Shown here: one piece after another, positions 8,308-16,530 of the stretch
Position numbering within the stretch: position 1 is the stretch's first letter
How the letters are laid out: each line of letters starts with the position of its first letter
Assembly: GCA_002364215.1 (NCBI GenBank)
Contig: DEXQ01000015.1
Span: forward strand, 94,158-158,157
Source: Aequorivita sp. UBA3180
Lineage (GTDB): Bacteria; Bacteroidota; Bacteroidia; Flavobacteriales; Flavobacteriaceae
Direction of reading: 5' to 3'
DNA: 64,000 nucleotides
Notes under the pieces: model-generated
Told to the model about the DNA's origin: nothing
Databases searched by the model: none
Seen by the model: only the letters and a program-made list of their open reading frames with translations
Position numbers and translations under genes: made by a program

Positions 8308-10266
8308 TTACAAAACCCGGTTAAGTTTATTGGAAAGTACTTTTTTTAAACTTAAATAATCTACAATTTCCTGTAAACCTGATTCTTTTTCAGGGCTGTC
8401 TTCCTGTTTCATAGTTTCGGAAAGTTCGTTTATTTTTTGGGAAACCAAATGGCGGCGCAGGTTCAAGATGGTCTCACTCACCATTTGTGCAATTGTATGC
8501 TCCTTTTCTTTAACATATATTTCCTTGCGTTCCCAGTTGTGGAGCACATAGCGCTCTTCTTCCATCAAAACATGTGTAACAGCAGAAGCCATTTCTGGCT
8601 CTAGCTCATTAATGAAGGTTTCAGCCTTCGCATCAGGGTTTAGGTTAAAACGATTGACCACTTCAAAATATAGATCCTTAAATTCGGGGTTGGTAAATTC
8701 TATTTCATCTTCTTGAAGGTCTAGATAAATTTTTTCAAACACGCGCGATTTGTGAATTTCCGGCTTTAAAGTAATTTCACCTTTTTCGTCAGCCTCCAAT
8801 ATCAACTCCTCAAAATCTTCTTCTACGTTTCCGTATAACAACAAAAGCTCAATTATTTTTTGCTCCAGCTGAAGTTGGACATCTACCTTTTCAATCTTTT
8901 TTTCGGTAGGAATTACTTCAAAAGCTTCCTGCGGGACAATAGCTTGTTTGGCAGCATCTTTTCTGTCTTTCTGAAAAATCTGTGCAAGGGTGTTAAAAAG
9001 CACCTGTTCTGAAATGTCCATAATCCGGGAGCATTCCTTTATGTACACTTCACGTTTTATAACATCGGGAATTTTAGCGATGCTATTTACCATATCGTGA
9101 ATGGTCTCAGATTTTTTTATGGGATCATTCTTTGCTTCAGAAGCGAGAAGAGAGGCTTTAAAAGTGATGAAATCCTTAGCGTTTTCCTCCAAATAAAGCG
9201 TTAATTCTTCTAAAGAATTTTTTCGCGAAAAACTATCTGGGTCCTCCCCTTCAGGAAAAGTACAAATCTTCACATTCATCCCCTGTTCCAAAATCAAATC
9301 GATACCGCGAAGGGATGCTCGCAGACCTGCCGCATCGCCATCAAAAAGGACGGTTATGTTTTTGGTAAGACGGTTTATAAGCCGTATCTGTTCCGAAGTC
9401 AAAGCCGTACCAGATGAAGAAACGACGTTGTGAATGCCTGTTTGGTAAAATTGGATAACATCTGTATAGCCTTCAACCAAATAGCAATTATCCTCTTTGG
9501 CGATGCTTTGCTTGGCATGAAAAATGCCGTAAAGCACCTTGCTTTTATGGTAAATATCGCTTTCGGGAGAGTTTAAATATTTCGCTGCTTTTTTATCTGA
9601 AGTTAAAATACGTCCTCCAAAACCCAACGTGCGTCCGCTCATGCTCAAAATGGGAAACATCACCCTTCCCTTAAAACGGTCAAACTGTTTTTCTTCCTTT
9701 ACGATGGATAGACCTGTCTTTTCCAAAAACTGAAGCTTATAGCCTTTTTTTATGGCGTGGCTGGTAAAAGCATCCCAAGAATCGGGCGAATAACCTAGCG
9801 CAAACATTTTTATGGTTTCTTCGGTAAAGCCGCGTTCCTTAAAATAGGAAAGCCCAATAGCCTTGCCTTCCTCAGTTTTGAGCAATGTATTGTGAAAATA
9901 TTCTTTCGCGAATTCGCTCACCAAATAAAGGCTTTCACGCTCGTTTGCCTGCTCTTTGTCTTCGGGGGTCTGTTCGGTTTCCTCTACTTCTATTCCATAC
10001 TTTTTGGCAAGGTACTTTATGGCCTCTGGGTAGGTAAAGTGTTCGTGCTCCATCAAAAAAGCCACCACGTTTCCGCCCTTTCCACTACTGAAATCTTTCC
10101 AAATTTGCTTAACCGGGCTAACCATAAAACTCGGCGAACGCTCATCTGTAAACGGGCTAAGCCCTTTAAAGTTACTTCCGGATTTCTTCAACTGCACAAA
10201 ATCGCCTATCACCTCCTCTACCCGGGCGGTTTCAAAAACATTGTCTATGGTGGTTTTGGAGATCAG
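8308..10266 (-). CDS. dnaG: DNA primase DnaG, non-canonical start codon, zinc ligands replaced
   Basis: Makes RNA primers for replication. The first ATG/GTG/TTG in frame is GTG 10212, which would remove the conserved N-terminus. The frame upstream encodes ISKTTIDNVFETARVEE, which matches the DnaG start, and is preceded only by CTG (10266) or ATT (10269) before a stop at 10279-10281. From CTG it is 652 residues. Domains: zinc-binding-like region 30-65, catalytic core with TOPRIM (EGYTDV, FDGDAAG), and a C-terminal DnaB-interacting region. The CHC2 ligands are replaced by S37, T40, D58 and S61 at the exact C-x2-H-x17-C-x2-C spacing. The gene is certain; its start codon is the open point. Confidence 0.95.
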   Translation of the reverse strand: MISKTTIDNVFETARVEEVIGDFVQLKKSGSNFKGLSPFTDERSPSFMVSPVKQIWKDFSSGKGGNVVAFLMEHEHFTYPEAIKYLAKKYGIEVEETEQTPEDKEQANERESLYLVSEFAKEYFHNTLLKTEEGKAIGLSYFKERGFTEETIKMFALGYSPDSWDAFTSHAIKKGYKLQFLEKTGLSIVKEEKQFDRFKGRVMFPILSMSGRTLGFGGRILTSDKKAAKYLNSPESDIYHKSKVLYGIFHAKQSIAKEDNCYLVEGYTDVIQFYQTGIHNVVSSSGTALTSEQIRLINRLTKNITVLFDGDAAGLRASLRGIDLILEQGMNVKICTFPEGEDPDSFSRKNSLEELTLYLEENAKDFITFKASLLASEAKNDPIKKSETIHDMVNSIAKIPDVIKREVYIKECSRIMDISEQVLFNTLAQIFQKDRKDAAKQAIVPQEAFEVIPTEKKIEKVDVQLQLEQKIIELLLLYGNVEEDFEELILEADEKGEITLKPEIHKSRVFEKIYLDLQEDEIEFTNPEFKDLYFEVVNRFNLNPDAKAETFINELEPEMASAVTHVLMEEERYVLHNWERKEIYVKEKEHTIAQMVSETILNLRRHLVSQKINELSETMKQEDSPEKESGLQEIVDYLSLKKVLSNKLNRVL

Positions 10267-10269
10267 AAT

Positions 10270-10305
10270 GTTGGATTTTTAAATTGTTGGACGGTTAGAT
10301 TCTTG
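10270..10305. repeat. Dispersed GTTGGA/GTTAGATT repeat, copy before dnaG
   Basis: Contains TTGTTGGACGGTTAGATT, 17 of 18 bases identical to the copy upstream of dtd. It ends 1-4 bp from the predicted dnaG start codon and forms the whole translation initiation region of that gene. Confidence 0.7.
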
Positions 10306-10400
10306 ATTTGTAAAAATAGTGATATTACGAAAAGAAACCTGCACGAATTATAAAAATCCATACAGGTTTATAAACAACGAATAATAAAGGATGGCTGTGG

Positions 10401-11471
10401 CTAATCCATGTCAAAACGGAGCCCAAGAGATACGTTACGCTGATCTACGGGATTATTCTTGAAAATTGTATTAAGGTCATACTTAGCATACAATGCCACT
10501 CCATGCCAACCTATATAACCGCTAAGGCCATAAATGAAATTGTTTGTATTATAGTTGGCTTTTAGTTTAAGTTTTCTGTCTTCCCCTTCTTCTTCAAATT
10601 TTAGTTTTTGACGTGTGCTAAGATTGATACCTGCATAACCGCCAAGGCCAATTTTAATCTTGTTTTCGGTTGAATAACGAAAATAATCATCGTGTTCTAT
10701 CTTTTTAGAAGGGCCAAATTCAAAGTGGATGGGTACCACAAGGTTGTCCATCCTAAATTTAGATTTTTCAAGATCTAAGGTATATTCTTGAAGCTCGGTC
10801 TGCTCGCCTATGTCTACATAATAACGATTATCAATAGGTTTTAAACCATTAAATTGAAAAGATAGACCATACTTAATGCGTACCCAATTGGTGTTTTTAA
10901 AAACGCGGGTCTTCCATGCCCAACCGAGTTCGGCAAACCGACTTCCGGCAACTTTGAAGTCTGAGTCCTGCAAGGACTCACCTTCCGTAATTGCATTATT
11001 GAGTCCAAAAGCAAAGACAAGGTCCGAGGTGGTTCTTCGGTCATATTTGCGCTTTTTATTTTTGGGGCCAATGTAGAGCACATTATCATTCTCACTGTCT
11101 TTGCCAGAGGAACCGAAGCGCAGAATAATTTGGCCATCTTCGTCTTCGTCTATGTTTCCGTTTCGTTGTAATAGCGCGACTTTATTGTCTATAATTGCCA
11201 AACGGTTCTCAATATTTAAAGCGTGCTTTTCAGCGACTTCCTGTTTGAGGATTTCGGCTTCAGCCTCGGTAATGTTTCCGCTTTCAAAACGCTTGTTTAT
11301 ATTTTCAACACTGAATTTCAACGCATCCTTTTCCTCTTGAATGATTTGTTCTTTTAAGGAATTAAGACGCTCAACGGCGGTTTTTGTATCGTGATCGTTT
11401 TCTTGAGCCTGTGTATAAAACCCTGCAAGTAGCCAAAGGGCGAAGGCGGTGCTAAATGTAATTAATTTCAT
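10401..11471 (-). CDS. Outer-membrane beta-barrel protein of the sigma-factor operon
   Basis: 356 residues: signal peptide (about 1-22, ending TQAQ), a charged helical segment with coiled-coil character (about 25-115), then alternating aromatic/polar strands with Gly turns typical of a small outer-membrane barrel, ending in RFDMD. I do not recognise a precise family. It is the third gene of a minus-strand group with an ECF sigma factor and a membrane protein that may regulate it, so it is a plausible effector or target of that pair, sensing or remodelling the envelope. The 73-bp gap to the preceding gene carries imperfect ATTGAATATTG repeats. Confidence 0.75.
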   Translation of the reverse strand: MKLITFSTAFALWLLAGFYTQAQENDHDTKTAVERLNSLKEQIIQEEKDALKFSVENINKRFESGNITEAEAEILKQEVAEKHALNIENRLAIIDNKVALLQRNGNIDEDEDGQIILRFGSSGKDSENDNVLYIGPKNKKRKYDRRTTSDLVFAFGLNNAITEGESLQDSDFKVAGSRFAELGWAWKTRVFKNTNWVRIKYGLSFQFNGLKPIDNRYYVDIGEQTELQEYTLDLEKSKFRMDNLVVPIHFEFGPSKKIEHDDYFRYSTENKIKIGLGGYAGINLSTRQKLKFEEEGEDRKLKLKANYNTNNFIYGLSGYIGWHGVALYAKYDLNTIFKNNPVDQRNVSLGLRFDMD

Positions 11472-11544
11472 AACTGTTCGATTTGATTAATGATGATGAA
11501 TGTTTATTGTTTATTGAAAATTGAGCATTGAATATTGAATATTG

Positions 11545-12339
11545 CTAATCGTTCCGTTCCGAAACCGCGGTTCTGATTTTATTAAAACCTTCGCCGAGGG
11601 CATCAAAAACCTTATCGCGGAAACTTTTTTCCAGCTCCCACTCTACGTCCTCCAGCAAAGCGGTGGCATCTACCTTTCGACTGCTGAGAATTCGCTGGGT
11701 CTGTATATCACGGCGGGCGTTATTCAGCAGTGCTTCCACTTCGGTAGCGGTGACTTCGGTATTGTTTTGCTGAAGTCTTTTTACTGAAGCAACAACTTCA
11801 TCAACTTTAGTGTTGAAAATTCTGTCTTCTTCAGAAGAAACGGGTTTCTCTACTTTAAGAGGTTGTTTCACTTGAGCTTGTGTGGCAATGGCCTCGGTCT
11901 TTTCGATCTTTTCGTCAACGGTAGATTTTTTTGAGGCATTGGGCTCCGTAAGTAATTGCGACTTATTTGAACGGGGCGTTTGTTTCTTTACGGATCGCTT
12001 TTCAGAAGTACTCTTTTCTTTAAATTTTTCTTCCGAAGCGATCTCTTCCTTATTTATAATTGGCGGAACGATTTCGGCTTTCTCTTCAACTTTGGTCTGT
12101 TCTATGTTCTCGTTTACTATTGGGGTGTTTACTTCCGAAGTATTTCTGCTAAAGAAAATTGAAGCTACGATTAGCAGTCCTCCAAAACTTGCGGCAGCGT
12201 AATACCAAAAATGATTTTTCTTTCTGGGCTGTTCAGCATCCAATTTTGCTTCCAGTTTTTTCCACGCGTCAGCAGAAGGTTTCAGCTCCCTCGCCTCCAG
12301 TTTTTCGCGGATGTTGTCTTCCAGTTTATAGGGTGCCAT
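11545..12339 (-). CDS. Membrane protein, possible anti-sigma factor
   Basis: 264 residues: a charged cytoplasmic N-terminus (about 1-43), a single membrane segment at about 45-63 (FWYYAAASFGGLLIVASIFF), then a long Lys/Glu/Thr-rich extracytoplasmic region. Its start overlaps the ECF sigma gene by 14 bp, so the two are co-translated. Topology and linkage are those of an anti-sigma factor, but I see no recognisable zinc-binding ASD motif, so the function is inferred from context only. Confidence 0.65.
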   Translation of the reverse strand: MAPYKLEDNIREKLEARELKPSADAWKKLEAKLDAEQPRKKNHFWYYAAASFGGLLIVASIFFSRNTSEVNTPIVNENIEQTKVEEKAEIVPPIINKEEIASEEKFKEKSTSEKRSVKKQTPRSNKSQLLTEPNASKKSTVDEKIEKTEAIATQAQVKQPLKVEKPVSSEEDRIFNTKVDEVVASVKRLQQNNTEVTATEVEALLNNARRDIQTQRILSSRKVDATALLEDVEWELEKSFRDKVFDALGEGFNKIRTAVSERND

Positions 12340-12892
12340 AGCTTAAATTGTTTTGTTGTTTTACAATATTCTGAAGCATTTTGCGTGCTTTGAACAGTTG
12401 CGTTTTTGATGTGTTTTCACTTATCTGCAACAATTCGGCAATTTCACCGTGCTTATAACCTTCTACGGCGTAAAGCACAAAAACAGTTTTATAACCGTCG
12501 GGCAGACTATCTATCATTTTTTGAATTTCTGTCGCTTCCAGTGTGGTTTCAATAAAGGTGGCATGTTCTGCCGTATTTTCGATCTCTGCTTCTGAAATGA
12601 AATGTAACTTTTTATCTTTCCGAAGTTGGGAGATACTTTCGTTCACCATAATTCTACGTATCCATCCTTCAAAACTGCCTTCGTTTTTAAAATCATTCAA
12701 ATGCGTGAACATTTTGAAAAAACCCGAAAGCATTACCTCTTCGGCTAAATCATTACTTTTTAAATATTGCCTGCACACGCCCAGCATTTTTGGCGCAAAC
12801 ATTTCAAACAATTGATGCTGCGCACGGCGATCACCTTTGGACGCTTTGTCAATTAATTTGGAATAGTTTTTATGTAAGGGTATAATTTTCAA
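12326..12892 (-). CDS. ECF-family RNA polymerase sigma-70 factor
   Basis: 188 residues with sigma-70 region 2 (about 25-95, including EGWIRRIMVNESISQLRK) and region 4 (about 125-180, helix-turn-helix around EIAELLQISENTSKTQLFKARK). No region 1.1 or 3, as usual for ECF factors. The start is TTG at 12892: MKIIPLHKNYSKL fits homologues, and the frame upstream soon meets a stop. First gene of a three-gene group; the upstream region carries an unusual AGTATG array (12989-13119). Confidence 0.92.
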   Translation of the reverse strand: MKIIPLHKNYSKLIDKASKGDRRAQHQLFEMFAPKMLGVCRQYLKSNDLAEEVMLSGFFKMFTHLNDFKNEGSFEGWIRRIMVNESISQLRKDKKLHFISEAEIENTAEHATFIETTLEATEIQKMIDSLPDGYKTVFVLYAVEGYKHGEIAELLQISENTSKTQLFKARKMLQNIVKQQNNLSYGTL

Positions 12893-12988
12893 AATACGCT
12901 TTGCTGTTTAAGGCTTCTATTTTAATAGACGCAGGTTTTTGAATAATGGTTGTCTCAAGGTAAAAAAAGATTATTGCAACACGTCATG

Positions 12989-13119
12989 CATACTATTCAC
13001 ATACTATTTTCTATAGAATCAAACACTAGGTTCACCCGTATTAATGCCTACCCAAAGCCATAGATAAAGTATGAATAGAGTATGAATAGAGTATGAATAG
13101 AGTATGAAACACTCATACT
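12989..13119. repeat. AGTATG boxes with 11-bp periodicity on both strands
   Basis: Upstream of the ECF sigma gene. Plus-strand AGTATGAATAG is repeated 3.6 times at 13068-13108, each unit 11 bp. AGTATGA and its complement TCATACT form a perfect 7-bp inverted repeat at 13101-13119. Two more copies in the other orientation (CATACT at 12989 and 13000) are again 11 bp apart. The rest of the 283-bp gap shows no gene. Confidence 0.75.
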
Positions 13120-13175
13120 AAAATCATTCTGCATTTTGGATAATACAAATTTTAACAAATGAACTTTTGAAAGAT

Positions 13176-14153
13176 TTATTTCTTTCTGTCAATTACGTAA
13201 TTCACCATTAACTCCAGTGATTCTTTGTAGGGAGAGGGGGGATATGTTTCAAGAAGTTGCAGTGCCTGTTTTTGATACTCCTTCATTTTTGAAACCGCAT
13301 AATCAAGTCCGCCGTTATCTTTTACAAAGGCGATAACCTCCTTAACGCGCTGCTTGTCTTTATTATGGTTTTTAACCGAATTGATAAGCCATTTTTTTTC
13401 TTCGGAAGACGAATTATTTAACGCATAAATTAAAGGTAGTGTCATTTTCTGCTCCTTAATATCAATACCTGTAGGCTTACCAATACGCTCGTTGCCATAA
13501 TCAAAGAGGTCGTCCTTAATTTGAAAGGCTGTTCCTATAAGCTCGCCAAACTTGCGCATTTTTTCTACTTCTTGATCCGGAGCCATTACAGATCGGGCAC
13601 CCATTGCACAGCAAGCCGCAATTAAGGTGGCCGTTTTTTGGCGGATAATTTCAAAATAAATTTCTTCGGTAATGTCGAGCCTTCTGGCTTTTTCAATTTG
13701 TAGCAATTCGCCTTCGCTCATCTCACGCACGGCTACAGAGATTATTTTTAGCAAGTCGAAATCATCGTTGTCAATGGAAAGCAACAATCCTTTTGAAAGC
13801 AAATAATCGCCAACCAAAACTGCTATTTTATTTTTCCAAAGCGCGTTTATGGAGAAGAAACCACGACGTCGGTTACTATCGTCCACCACATCATCGTGCA
13901 CCAAGGTGGCAGTGTGGATAAGCTCAATAACGGAAGCTCCACGATAGGTACGTTCGTTCACTTGGCCGTTGCCTGTCATTTTTGCGATTAAGAAAACAAA
14001 CATGGGCCGCATCTGCTTTCCCTTTCGGTTTACCACATAATGTGTAATTCTGTTTAGTAGGGAAACTTTGGAAGACATAGAAGCGGAGAACTTTTTTTCA
14101 AAAAGCTCCATTTCGGTTTCAATGGGAAGTTTGATGCGCGAAACTATCTTCAT
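13176..14153 (-). CDS. Polyprenyl synthetase (long-chain trans-prenyl diphosphate synthase)
   Basis: 325 residues, usual length. Both aspartate-rich motifs are visible: DDVVDD at 87-92 and DDLFD at 214-218, plus the GKQMRP substrate-binding segment near 45-50. It condenses isopentenyl diphosphate units, probably to make the side chain of menaquinone. Product chain length cannot be read reliably. Monocistronic as far as seen, ATG 14153. Confidence 0.93.
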   Translation of the reverse strand: MKIVSRIKLPIETEMELFEKKFSASMSSKVSLLNRITHYVVNRKGKQMRPMFVFLIAKMTGNGQVNERTYRGASVIELIHTATLVHDDVVDDSNRRRGFFSINALWKNKIAVLVGDYLLSKGLLLSIDNDDFDLLKIISVAVREMSEGELLQIEKARRLDITEEIYFEIIRQKTATLIAACCAMGARSVMAPDQEVEKMRKFGELIGTAFQIKDDLFDYGNERIGKPTGIDIKEQKMTLPLIYALNNSSSEEKKWLINSVKNHNKDKQRVKEVIAFVKDNGGLDYAVSKMKEYQKQALQLLETYPPSPYKESLELMVNYVIDRKK

Positions 14154-14431
14154 AAAGGTTCAAAGATAGTCAAATTTGAATGATGGATTTGGAGGTACTA
14201 TTTTATAAAATCTACCAAAATTAGTTGCTGAAAATTTTCCTTAACAAAATTTTAGCAGTCTGGATTAATTTCCAAAAAGTAAAAAGCGCAATCAATTATA
14301 GGCTTTGCACAGAAATCTTTAAAAAGCTTGTTAATAATTGTGGAGAATACAATATAACCTGTAAACCTTATCAGAATATTCAAAAATGCGTTAAACTCTT
14401 GGGATGTACAGTAAAACAGAAGGTCAAAAGT

Positions 14432-14439
14432 TAACTTTG
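14432..14439 (+). promoter_or_regulatory. -7 element before the type IX cargo gene
   Basis: TAACTTTG fits TAnnTTTG, 36 bp before the ATG at 14475. No TTG lies at the standard -33 distance. The remaining 270 bp of the gap (14154-14430) show no credible gene; a 69-codon open frame there has no recognisable features. Confidence 0.5.
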
Positions 14440-14474
14440 GAACAATAAATTTTAACTCCTTAATTAATATTAAA

Positions 14475-15359
14475 ATGAAAAAAATTACATTATTGGCCGC
14501 ATTATTTGCTGGCTTTGCTATGAATGCACAGACGACTATTTTTGAAGATGATTTTGAATCTTATGATGATTTCATTATTGAAAATGTTGGAGATTGGACT
14601 TTAGTAGATCTTGACCTTTTACCAACTTACGGCTTTACAGGTGTTACTTTTGACAATTCCGGGTACACTGGAGCTTTTATTGTTTTCAATTCAACTACAA
14701 CAAATCCTCCGTTAGATCCAACAGCTGATTCTGACTGGACTGCATACAGTGGAGCAAAAGCAATGACATCTTTTGCTGCTGTACCAGACGGAACAACTAA
14801 CTCAAACAATGATTGGCTTATTTCTCCACAAATAACTCTTGGAGCAGATGGAAATATGTTATCATTTTGGGCTAAAGCAGCAGACGCTACTTATTCTCAA
14901 GAAAATTTTAGAGTTTTAGTTTCTACTGTTGATACAGACCCAAATAACTTTTCAGAGCTTGAAGGTGGTTTAGTTCCTCAAGCAATTGATTGGGAAGAAT
15001 TCACTTTCGATCTTGATGCTTATGCTGGACAGGATGTGTATATCGCAATTAACCATGTAGCTTCTGACCAATTTGGTTTCCAAGTTGATGATTTTAAAGT
15101 TACAGCTGATGTTTTGAGTGTGAACGATGAAGCTTTCCAAGGTTTCAAACACTTCGTTGCTAACGGTCAATTAAACCTTTCTGCAAACACTGCTATGGAG
15201 CGTGTTGCCCTTTACAATATGTTGGGCCAAGAAGTAGTTTCTCAAAAACTAGCTAGCAATAATGAAACTGTAAACATTGCTGGACTTCAGTCTGGTGTTT
15301 ACATTGCTTCTGTTACTATCGACGGTGCAACCAAAACTTTCAGAATTGTAAAAAACTAA
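14475..15359 (+). CDS. Secreted choice-of-anchor J protein with type IX sorting domain
   Basis: 294 residues: signal peptide (1-18, ending AMNAQ), an approximately 180-residue domain with the DWLISPQI and EEFTFDL signatures of the cleaved-adhesin/choice-of-anchor J fold (carbohydrate-binding jelly roll in related proteins), then a C-terminal type IX secretion signal of about 80 residues containing LYNMLGQEV and ending KTFRIVKN. It should cross the outer membrane by the T9SS and be attached to or released from the surface. Ligand unknown. Followed by a strong terminator. Confidence 0.88.
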   Translation: MKKITLLAALFAGFAMNAQTTIFEDDFESYDDFIIENVGDWTLVDLDLLPTYGFTGVTFDNSGYTGAFIVFNSTTTNPPLDPTADSDWTAYSGAKAMTSFAAVPDGTTNSNNDWLISPQITLGADGNMLSFWAKAADATYSQENFRVLVSTVDTDPNNFSELEGGLVPQAIDWEEFTFDLDAYAGQDVYIAINHVASDQFGFQVDDFKVTADVLSVNDEAFQGFKHFVANGQLNLSANTAMERVALYNMLGQEVVSQKLASNNETVNIAGLQSGVYIASVTIDGATKTFRIVKN

Positions 15360-15380
15360 TTTAGGTTTTATTCTGAATTG

Positions 15381-15406
15381 AAAAGAGCGGCAAAAGCCGC
15401 TCTTTT
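15381..15406. terminator. Bidirectional intrinsic terminator
   Basis: Perfect 11-bp stem AAAAGAGCGGC/GCCGCTCTTTT with an AAAA loop, between the convergent type IX cargo gene and rlmN. T-rich on both sides, so it can serve both transcripts. Confidence 0.92.
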
Positions 15407-16447
15407 TTATTGCTTGTTTGCCAACTGCCCGCAGGCAGCGTCAATGTCTTTACCGCGACTTCGGCGGACCGTTACCGGAATCCTGTCGTGCTCCAAAGCC
15501 TGTATGTAATCATCAATCACGATGGAAGAAGCTTGTTGAAAATGGCCGTCGTCTATTGGGTTGTATTCAATGATATTTACTTTACAGGGAACGTACTTAC
15601 AAAAGGTTACCAAAGCTTCAATATCGGCCCACTTATCGTTTATATCCTTCCATACTATGTATTCGTAAGTAATTTTGCGTTTGGTTTTACTGTACCAGTA
15701 TTCTAATGATTCTCGCAGATCTGGCAGTGTAAAATTCTTCGCAAAAGGCATTATCTGCTCCCGCGTTTCTTGAATGGCAGAGTGCAATGATACCGCAAGA
15801 TTGAATTTCACCTCATCGTCGGCAAGCTTTTTAATCATTTTTGGCACCCCAGACGTAGATACGGTAATGCGTTTTGGGGACATTCCCAAACCGTCATCTG
15901 AGGTAATCTTTTCAATAGACTCCAAAACATTTTTATAATTCATGAGCGGTTCGCCCATTCCCATAAAAACAATATTTGAGAGCGGTTTGTCGTGATATAA
16001 GCGGCTTTCTTTATCAATTGCCACCACTTGGTCGTAAATTTCGTCGGGGTTTAGATTGCGCATTCGTTTCAACTTTGCGGTAGCGCAGAACGTACAATCC
16101 AAACTACAGCCCACTTGCGAGGAAACGCAGGCCGTGGTTCTTTTTTTTGTAGGAATTAAAACCGATTCAACTACCAAGTCGTCATGAAGTTTTACGGCAT
16201 TTTTTATGGTGCCGTCATTGCTTTTTTGAAGATGGTCCACCTTTATGTGGTTGATAACGAAGTTTTCATCCAAGTGTTTACGGGTCTCTTTGGAAATATT
16301 GGTCATATCATCAAAACTGTGAATTCCCTTACTCCATAACCAATCATATACCTGTGTTCCCCGGAAAGCTTTGTCGCCAATGCTCTCGAAAAAACTTCGC
16401 AGTTCTTCTTTTGAAAGTGCCCGTATATCTTTTTTTTCTGAAACCAT
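15407..16447 (-). CDS. rlmN: Dual-specificity 23S rRNA/tRNA adenine C2-methyltransferase RlmN
   Basis: 346 residues. Radical-SAM cluster motif CxxxCxxC at C114, C118 and C121 (CSLDCTFC), and the methyl-carrying resolving Cys C339 in AACGQLA near the C-terminus. It methylates A2503 in 23S rRNA and A37 in a subset of tRNAs. The methyl-accepting Cys and the cluster are intact, so it should be active. ATG 16447; its 3' end abuts the shared terminator. Confidence 0.96.
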   Translation of the reverse strand: MVSEKKDIRALSKEELRSFFESIGDKAFRGTQVYDWLWSKGIHSFDDMTNISKETRKHLDENFVINHIKVDHLQKSNDGTIKNAVKLHDDLVVESVLIPTKKRTTACVSSQVGCSLDCTFCATAKLKRMRNLNPDEIYDQVVAIDKESRLYHDKPLSNIVFMGMGEPLMNYKNVLESIEKITSDDGLGMSPKRITVSTSGVPKMIKKLADDEVKFNLAVSLHSAIQETREQIMPFAKNFTLPDLRESLEYWYSKTKRKITYEYIVWKDINDKWADIEALVTFCKYVPCKVNIIEYNPIDDGHFQQASSIVIDDYIQALEHDRIPVTVRRSRGKDIDAACGQLANKQ

Positions 16448-16476
16448 CGTGCAAAATTACTGTATTTTAAAGAAAA

Positions 16477-16507
16477 AAGCCTCTTTTCCTTTTCAGAATA
16501 GAGGCTT
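16477..16507 (-). terminator. Intrinsic terminator of the serine protease gene
   Basis: 8-bp stem AAGCCTCT/AGAGGCTT with a 15-nt loop, followed on the minus strand by a U-rich run (complement of AAAAAA at 16473-16478). Lies between the protease stop and the rlmN start. Confidence 0.75.
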
Positions 16508-16530
16508 AATCCACTTAATAGAACTATGGT

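Noticed and set aside
13068..13108. AGTATGAATAG tandem as a CRISPR array
   Set aside because: The units are only 11 bp and contiguous with no spacers, and no cas gene is present anywhere in the window.
14225..14434. Open frame of 69 codons upstream of the type IX cargo gene
   Set aside because: No motif, no signal peptide, low-complexity composition and overlap with the likely promoter (14432-14439); no reason to call it a gene.
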